DNA of 34,822 bases, taken from NCBI GenBank assembly GCA_015484905.1, contig WFUN01000120.1:1-34822 (forward strand), written 5' to 3'. Below the pieces are notes generated by a model. That model was not told the DNA's origin. It was given only the letters and a program-made list of their open reading frames with translations, and ran no database searches. How positions within the stretch are numbered: position 1 is the stretch's first letter; every line of letters starts with the position of its first letter. Made by a program: the position numbers and the translations under genes. Below, piece by piece: positions 29,108 through 34,822 of this stretch. Origin of the DNA: Hydrogenimonas sp. (lineage in GTDB: Bacteria > Campylobacterota > Campylobacteria > Campylobacterales > Hydrogenimonadaceae).

Positions 29108-29397
29108 CTTGCCCCTTTGGAAGTTTTAAGAACTCTGTGAGGAGTGTGTGCGGGTATGATTGTAAAGTCCCCACTTTTAAGCTCTATAGACGTCCTATCC
29201 ATCTCCAGGATCGCATTGCCTTCTATTAGAAGTATCGCTTCGTCATGTGGCTGGTTGTAGAGTGTATCTTCGGGCTGCTCACTGCTGACTATGAGCTCTA
29301 TATGTATACTCTCTTTTTTAAAAAGAGTTTTAAAAAGCTCTCCACGTTTTGGTATCGGGGCGTCTAAAAGGTTTCGTACCACCTTAAAACTCCTCAA
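29080..29397 (-). CDS. Cupin domain protein
   Basis: 105 aa; DTLYNQPHDEAILLIEGNAILEMDRTSIELKSGDFTIIPAHTPHRVLKTSKGARWLAIHI. Confidence 0.85.
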   Translation of the reverse strand: MRSFKVVRNLLDAPIPKRGELFKTLFKKESIHIELIVSSEQPEDTLYNQPHDEAILLIEGNAILEMDRTSIELKSGDFTIIPAHTPHRVLKTSKGARWLAIHIKK

Positions 29398-29884
29398 GAG
29401 GAATATATATGGGTCCGTTTTGTGTAAGACGGCTCTCTAATAGATATATCGGAGCTTCTATTATGCCCAGAGGCTCGCTCATCCATGGGCGCCCCAGATT
29501 TTTGAAGCCTTTTGAACGGATATGTTTTATGCGTGCGAGAGTCACATGCGGCCTGAACGATTCATCTGGCTCAAGACCAAGAATCTGAGCAATTTTTTGA
29601 TGCATTGTGTTGGCAACTACCGTTGATGTTTTGAGAAAGAGAATTTTCGGGTCCGGATCGCCGAATGTGTCGTAACCTTGCAAAGAGATCGGGAGCCTGG
29701 ATCTCATTTTGAGCTCTCTGAGCCTGTCGATTATTGGAGCGGCACTTGGCTGTTCTCCCAAAAAGTACCATGTTAGATGGAGATTTTTAGGCTCCACCCA
29801 CTTTGCATCGAAAAATGGCTCCATATCTTTTTTTATCTCTTCATAAAACTCTACATTGGCGAAGCTGGCGAGAAAAAGACGCAT
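29384..29884 (-). CDS. thpR: RNA 2',3'-cyclic phosphodiesterase (2H phosphoesterase, LigT/ThpR)
   Basis: MRLFLASFANVEFYEEI...KNLHLTWYFLGEQ...SFRPHVTLARIKH. Two HxT motifs. Confidence 0.92.
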   Translation of the reverse strand: MRLFLASFANVEFYEEIKKDMEPFFDAKWVEPKNLHLTWYFLGEQPSAAPIIDRLRELKMRSRLPISLQGYDTFGDPDPKILFLKTSTVVANTMHQKIAQILGLEPDESFRPHVTLARIKHIRSKGFKNLGRPWMSEPLGIIEAPIYLLESRLTQNGPIYIPLEEF

Positions 29885-29906
29885 GATATTATCCTTTGAC
29901 CGCTCT

Positions 29907-30524
29907 TTAATATAGGGCCTGTATTTTTTCTATTCTCTCCCAGCCATTCTTCTTTGGCTCTTCCTTTTTTTTCAGAATATTGGCTATATATCGTGCGAAC
30001 AGATCAGTCTCTATGTTTACTCTGGTACCTTTTTTATAAGATCCAAAGAGAGTTTTTTTCATTGTGTAGGGAACTATTGTCAATCTGAAACCGTTCTGTT
30101 TTGTCTCGTTTACAGTTAGGCTCACCCCGTCTACCGTTATGGACCCTTTCGGAATGACATACTGCATGAACTCCTCTGGTATTGTTATGAAAAAATCTAT
30201 ACCATTGACTCTTTTTTCTATATGTTCTATCCTGCCGAGCGCATCTATATGACCCTGGACTATATGTCCTTCAAACCTGTCGCCCACTTTCATTGCTGGC
30301 TCTATGTGAACTTTACCTTTGAGGTTTTCAAGAGCTATTATGCTGCGTGTTTCATCTGCGAGTTCGACCATAAAGCCGCTTTTTGTTACTTCTATCACTG
30401 TAAGACAGGCGCCGTTTACAGCGATAGAGTCACCTCTTTTGGGATGATAGGAAGCTTTTAGCGTCAAAATGTTGTTGTCAAAAGAGATGACTTCCGCCAT
30501 CTCACGAATGAGTCCTGTAAACAT
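29907..30524 (-). CDS. ribE: Riboflavin synthase alpha chain
   Basis: MFTGLIREMAEVISF...GDSIAVNGACLTVIEV...FEGHIVQGHIDALGRIEHIE...GSITVDGVSLTVNE. Duplicated lumazine-binding repeats. Confidence 0.96.
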   Translation of the reverse strand: MFTGLIREMAEVISFDNNILTLKASYHPKRGDSIAVNGACLTVIEVTKSGFMVELADETRSIIALENLKGKVHIEPAMKVGDRFEGHIVQGHIDALGRIEHIEKRVNGIDFFITIPEEFMQYVIPKGSITVDGVSLTVNETKQNGFRLTIVPYTMKKTLFGSYKKGTRVNIETDLFARYIANILKKKEEPKKNGWERIEKIQALY

Positions 30525-30533
30525 CTGTCTCCT

Positions 30534-32036
30534 TTAATATACATACTCTCTGAGCTGTTCTTTCAACTCATGACTGTGCAGAGTTTTTGGAATGATAGCA
30601 GCCGCATTGCACTGCTTTGCATAAAGAAGCAGCTCTCTACTGATACGTTTTGCGAAAAATGCGATTTCGATATCCGGAACGATCTTTCTTGCATACTCTA
30701 TAATCGAATCGTTTTCGATTCCGCGCATAAACGGGTTGATTATCAGTATGTGCGGCTGGATATTTTTAAGATCCGGCAAGACGCTTTCCGGCCGCGTAGA
30801 GAGGACTATTTTTATATCCCTGTCTATTTCGCCGATTGCGGTTTTGACCATACCGAGAAATTCCGCATCCGTATCGATACAAACGAGTCTCCTTTTAGTC
30901 TGCGCCTCCAGGTACTGCATGAGCTCCATGAGCTCTTGGTTCTGTTGGTTCAGCTTGGAGCTGTCGAGAGTTTTCAGATAGTACTTCATGTATGTGACGG
31001 CACTGAACTCATCATGAATTCCGGCTTTTGCGAAAAAGGTCTGTATCGCCTTGGATCTATTCGCTTTTTCCCACATCAAAGAGTCGAATTTATAAGCCAG
31101 AACATCCTGTATTTTTCTCATCAACGCATCGTAGGTTTGCACGAATTCGTTGAAGCTTTTCTTGAATTTGTCATAATGCATTTTGTAAAAATTATCGAGC
31201 AGGTCTATATACAGTTTGTTCTCTTCGGTAAGTTTGGCTATTTCATGTATCGAGTCCACCAGAGTACGTTTGAGAATTTTGATTTCATTGAAAAGATATA
31301 CATACTCTTCGCTCTGTGGAGAGAGTTTTTTAAGTTTTTTGCTTTTATCTTTTATTTCCGACTCCAGATTTGCGTTGCTTTCACCGAGTTTGGCAATCTT
31401 GCTTTTGTTTAGATCCAGTTTGGCCCGAAGCTCCCTGTATCTGCTCTGTTTGTTCAAAAACACCTGTCTGTAAGCGTTTTCGATATAATCGGTCCTGGAT
31501 TTAAAAATTCGGTATGCGCCATGTGCGTCCAGAAGCTCCTGTCTCATTTCTGCGAGTTCATAATTTTCGAAGCTGTGATCTATCTCGATAAGATTGTTGT
31601 AGGCGGTAGTAAGGAAGCGCCGCATTTTTATAAAGTCGAGTCTGCGGTTTTCTTCCAATAGACGGCGGCTTTCGTCTATTTTTTTTCGTATATCCGAAAA
31701 GTGTATCTCTATACATGCTTCTACATCGAGGTCGTACTCTATAAGCCATGCCGGCTTGTTTGAGCCTGTTTCGACAGGGGTTGAGGTCTGTGTGTCCTGG
31801 ACAACGGTTTTTTCCGTCTTTTCAGAGGGTGTCGTTTCGGCAGATTCGCACTTTTTTACAACCTGTATATTTAGAGCTTTTATACCTTCGGGTTCAAAAG
31901 AGATTATCTGTCCTACCGCTGGCGTCGTTTCGTAATCGTCCCACTCATCTACGGAGAAGTTATATTTTTTCCGTTCGGGAGTGATGATTTTGCCAATACC
32001 GGTCTGATCTGAGTAGACAATGATTTTACCCTGCAT
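30534..32036 (-). CDS. 500-aa protein: cold-shock-like N-terminus, coiled-coil middle, degenerate receiver C-terminus
   Basis: N-term MQGKIIVYSDQTGIGKIITPERKKYNFSVDEWDDYETTPAVGQIISFEPEG; heptad-rich middle; C-term RRLVCIDTDAEFLGMVKTAIG...QPHILIINPFMRG...AAAIIPKTLHSHELKEQL resembles a response-regulator fold. Confidence 0.75.
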   Translation of the reverse strand: MQGKIIVYSDQTGIGKIITPERKKYNFSVDEWDDYETTPAVGQIISFEPEGIKALNIQVVKKCESAETTPSEKTEKTVVQDTQTSTPVETGSNKPAWLIEYDLDVEACIEIHFSDIRKKIDESRRLLEENRRLDFIKMRRFLTTAYNNLIEIDHSFENYELAEMRQELLDAHGAYRIFKSRTDYIENAYRQVFLNKQSRYRELRAKLDLNKSKIAKLGESNANLESEIKDKSKKLKKLSPQSEEYVYLFNEIKILKRTLVDSIHEIAKLTEENKLYIDLLDNFYKMHYDKFKKSFNEFVQTYDALMRKIQDVLAYKFDSLMWEKANRSKAIQTFFAKAGIHDEFSAVTYMKYYLKTLDSSKLNQQNQELMELMQYLEAQTKRRLVCIDTDAEFLGMVKTAIGEIDRDIKIVLSTRPESVLPDLKNIQPHILIINPFMRGIENDSIIEYARKIVPDIEIAFFAKRISRELLLYAKQCNAAAIIPKTLHSHELKEQLREYVY

Positions 32037-32159
32037 TCACAGCCTCTTCTTTTAAATGGATTTTTGGCTTCAAGGAAATCTTAAATTGATAATATCATAT
32101 CTTTTTTAACCTCAAAAAGCTATAATCGGCCCAAAACCAACAACCTTAAAGAGAAGAGT

Positions 32160-34049
32160 ATGAGATACGACATTATCGTGGTAGGCGGAGGTCATGCAGG
32201 CATAGAGGCTTCTTTGGCATCTGCACGGATGGGCATGAAGACGCTGATGGTCACCATTTTGGCCGAGCAGATAGGAGCTGTCAGCTGCAACCCCGCTATT
32301 GGCGGGCTTGCAAAAGGCCATCTGGTAAAAGAGATTGATGCTCTTGGTGGAGAGATGGCTCTTTTGACAGACAAATGCGGTCTGCAGTTTCGTATATTGA
32401 ATGAGACAAAAGGTCCTGCTGTCAGAGGAAGCCGCGCTCAGATAGATATGGACCGATATCGTATCGAAGCGCGGAATGTATGTATAGGAACCGAGAACCT
32501 GGACATCCTGCAGGCGATGGTCTCTTCCATATTTATAGAAAACGGCCAGGCCGCAGGCATAAAAACCGAACTTGGTGAAACCTTTTATGCCCAAAGAGTG
32601 ATATTGACTACGGGTACATTTCTAAACGGTATCGTACACGTGGGGAATGTTGTAAAAGGTGGGGGTCGTGCAGGCGAATTCGCTTCCACGCAGCTTGCCG
32701 AAAACCTCAAAGAGCTCGGGTTGCGCATAGGGCGTCTGAAAACCGGAACCTGTCCGAGGATAGACGGATCTTCTATCGACTTCACGAAAATGGAGTCACA
32801 GCCCGGAGACGAACCTCCTCGGCCTTTCAGTTTCAGGACGAAACATAAAAGTTTCAACCCCAAGCAGCTGCCATGTTTCATAGCATTTACAAATGAAAGA
32901 ACCCACTCCATTATAGAAGAGAATTTTCACAGAGCGCCTCTGTTCTCCGGCCAGATCGAGGGGGTCGGCCCCAGATACTGTCCGAGCATTGAAGACAAGA
33001 TAAACCGCTTTCGCGACAAAGAGCGTCACCATATTTTTATTGAACCCCAGACTGTAGCGGCTACGGAGTATTATATCAACGGAATGAGTACATCAATGCC
33101 GCCGGATGTCCAGCAGGCGATGATACACTCCATAAAAGGCATGGAGAGTGCGAAGATCGTCCGTTATGGGTATGCCATAGAGTACGATTATGTAGATCCG
33201 ACCGAACTAAAGCATACACTCGAAACCAAAAAGGTGAAAAATCTCTATCTCGCAGGGCAGATCAACGGAACCACAGGTTATGAAGAGGCGGCTGCCCAGG
33301 GGTTGATGGCAGGTATCAACGCAGCGCTTTCGATCCGAGGCAAAGAGCCCTTCGTGCTCGGACGGGATGAGGCTTATATAGGTGTCTTGATAGATGATCT
33401 GGTTACAAAAGGTACAAAAGAGCCGTATCGCATGTTTACCAGTAGAGCGGAGTTTAGATTGATGTTACGCGAGGACAACGCCGATCTGAGGCTGATGGAG
33501 TATGGCCACGCTTTCGGATTTATCGATGAGGCGACGTTTCTTGGAATGTTGCGTAAAAAGGAACAGATAGCCAAGGGGATGAAGCTAATGAGGGAGCGCT
33601 ATTTAACACCAAGTAAGGAGTCGCTTGCATTTCTCGAATCACTTGGAGTTGAAAAAATTTCGGACAAAACACCCCTAATGCTGATATCCGGGCGTGGAAA
33701 CTTCAGCGTGGAGCAGTTGGAAAAACTTGTACCGGAAGCCGCCGACTTTACGGATGAGGCGAAAGAGCAGCTTCTTATCAATGCCAAATATGACAAATAT
33801 ATAAAACAGCAGAAGGAACAGATACGGAAGATGCACGAGATGCTCGATATCAAGATTCCCGAGGATATGACGTTTGATCACATATCTGGTCTAAGCAACG
33901 AGATTAAAGAGAAGCTGGCAAAGTTCAATCCGCCTACTCTGCAGGCGGCGAGTCAGATAAGCGGAATGACGCCGGCAGCACTAGAAATTTTGCACATTTA
34001 TATAAAAATGGCTGAAAGAGAGAGAAGAGTAGACAGAGATGGAAAATGA
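32160..34049 (+). CDS. mnmG: tRNA uridine-5-carboxymethylaminomethyl modification enzyme MnmG (GidA)
   Basis: [31 protein letters not shown]...[27 protein letters not shown]...[27 protein letters not shown]. Confidence 0.98.
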   Translation: MRYDIIVVGGGHAGIEASLASARMGMKTLMVTILAEQIGAVSCNPAIGGLAKGHLVKEIDALGGEMALLTDKCGLQFRILNETKGPAVRGSRAQIDMDRYRIEARNVCIGTENLDILQAMVSSIFIENGQAAGIKTELGETFYAQRVILTTGTFLNGIVHVGNVVKGGGRAGEFASTQLAENLKELGLRIGRLKTGTCPRIDGSSIDFTKMESQPGDEPPRPFSFRTKHKSFNPKQLPCFIAFTNERTHSIIEENFHRAPLFSGQIEGVGPRYCPSIEDKINRFRDKERHHIFIEPQTVAATEYYINGMSTSMPPDVQQAMIHSIKGMESAKIVRYGYAIEYDYVDPTELKHTLETKKVKNLYLAGQINGTTGYEEAAAQGLMAGINAALSIRGKEPFVLGRDEAYIGVLIDDLVTKGTKEPYRMFTSRAEFRLMLREDNADLRLMEYGHAFGFIDEATFLGMLRKKEQIAKGMKLMRERYLTPSKESLAFLESLGVEKISDKTPLMLISGRGNFSVEQLEKLVPEAADFTDEAKEQLLINAKYDKYIKQQKEQIRKMHEMLDIKIPEDMTFDHISGLSNEIKEKLAKFNPPTLQAASQISGMTPAALEILHIYIKMAERERRVDRDGK

Positions 34050-34822
34050 AGATAGAGATAAAGGAATTCGTTTGAAACTTTTTTATTATATGGACACAGG
34101 ACACAGAATAGGGCTGGACCGTTTGCGACGAAGCGCACCGGTTGCAAAGTCTCTCGAAGAGCATGATATGGATGTAACCGTGCTTACCAACGACTTCAGA
34201 GCGGGTGAGTATGCGAAGAGTCATTTTGGTGTAAGCAGATATGTAAGCGTAGATCTGCTCAGGAATATTGAAAATATTGCCACTCCCGCCGATACCGTCG
34301 TTTTGGATACCGATGATATAAGCCGTTCGCTTCTGGAGGATATGATCGGATATTTTGGCAAAGTGGTCCGCATAAGCAACGACCCTGAAGCCAAGCCTTT
34401 AGCCGGGGAACTGCTGATATCTTCAGTGTGTGAAGGAGATGGCATAATTACCGCAGACATAGTCGATCCGCGTTATTTTGTAAAAGAGAGTCAAAACTCA
34501 CTGGCAGATGTATATTTCTGGGGTGACGACGATTATGAGTGTCGATTGCTCGAATTTGCAGACATTTTTGCTAATCTCGATATTAGACTGCTTGAAGGGT
34601 ACTATTTTTTTATGCAGTATACCGATGAGTTGAAGAATATATTCGTCTCCTTTTTGGAAAACGAATCTTACGATGAGACTCTAAAAGGTGCCCGACGGTT
34701 TATAACCTCTTCTCCACAGAGTGCCCTGGAGGCTCTTGCCGCAAAATCAGATCCGATTTATATCAAAAAGGATTCATCCGCGGATTTTTGGAGCGAAAAG
34801 ATGTCGTATTTCGGTATTCCTG
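34039..34822 (+). CDS. Partial ORF, sugar-nucleotide hydrolase/glycosyltransferase-like (weak PseG resemblance), truncated at the right edge
   Basis: Open to the window end from ATG 34039 (or TTG ~34072): [54 protein letters not shown]...[31 protein letters not shown]. Not in the ORF track (no stop in the window). Confidence 0.6.
   Translation, partial: MENEDRDKGIRLKLFYYMDTGHRIGLDRLRRSAPVAKSLEEHDMDVTVLTNDFRAGEYAKSHFGVSRYVSVDLLRNIENIATPADTVVLDTDDISRSLLEDMIGYFGKVVRISNDPEAKPLAGELLISSVCEGDGIITADIVDPRYFVKESQNSLADVYFWGDDDYECRLLEFADIFANLDIRLLEGYYFFMQYTDELKNIFVSFLENESYDETLKGARRFITSSPQSALEALAAKSDPIYIKKDSSADFWSEKMSYFGIP

Noticed and set aside
30570-31412. 280-aa plus-strand ORF
   Set aside because: Antisense to the 500-aa minus-strand protein; Phe/Val/His-rich shadow of a coiled-coil region.

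Overview
The window looks like a core-genome segment of a chemolithotrophic, microaerobic or H2-oxidising Campylobacterota (epsilonproteobacterium). I base this on ciaB, cbb3 oxidase with DUF4006, futalosine-pathway mqnA, multi-subunit pyruvate:ferredoxin oxidoreductase, and HisZ next to PurA. I found no tRNA, rRNA, CRISPR array, transposase, integrase or phage genes. Gene order: partial mqnA (-) | moaD-moaE-moeA | YajR-like MFS (-) | rdgB-ciaB | class V aminotransferase-hisZ-purA-fliJ-like-motE-like-DUF507-carA | ccoNOQP-DUF4006-ccoG-33-aa ORF-TPM-like-fixH-like | rplM-rpsI | rhodanese-peptide SBP-HAD | porGDAB | luxS-100-aa ORF-mnmC-like | haem-binding c-type protein | AMMECR1 | flhX-cupin-thpR-ribE-pseudoreceiver protein (all -) | mnmG-partial sugar-hydrolase-like ORF. 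The ORF track misses both edge genes (mqnA at the left, the post-mnmG ORF at the right) and the 33-codon ORF after ccoG. I see no obvious new defence or mobile system. The best leads are: a 500-aa CSD-like/coiled-coil/degenerate-receiver protein; an HEXXH...E metallopeptidase signature in CiaB; a 33-aa membrane ORF after ccoG, followed by a terminator hairpin inside the next ORF; standalone FlhX; an orphan AMMECR1; and a strong dyad in the MFS/rdgB divergent promoter region. All family names are recalled from motifs in the translations; no database was searched.
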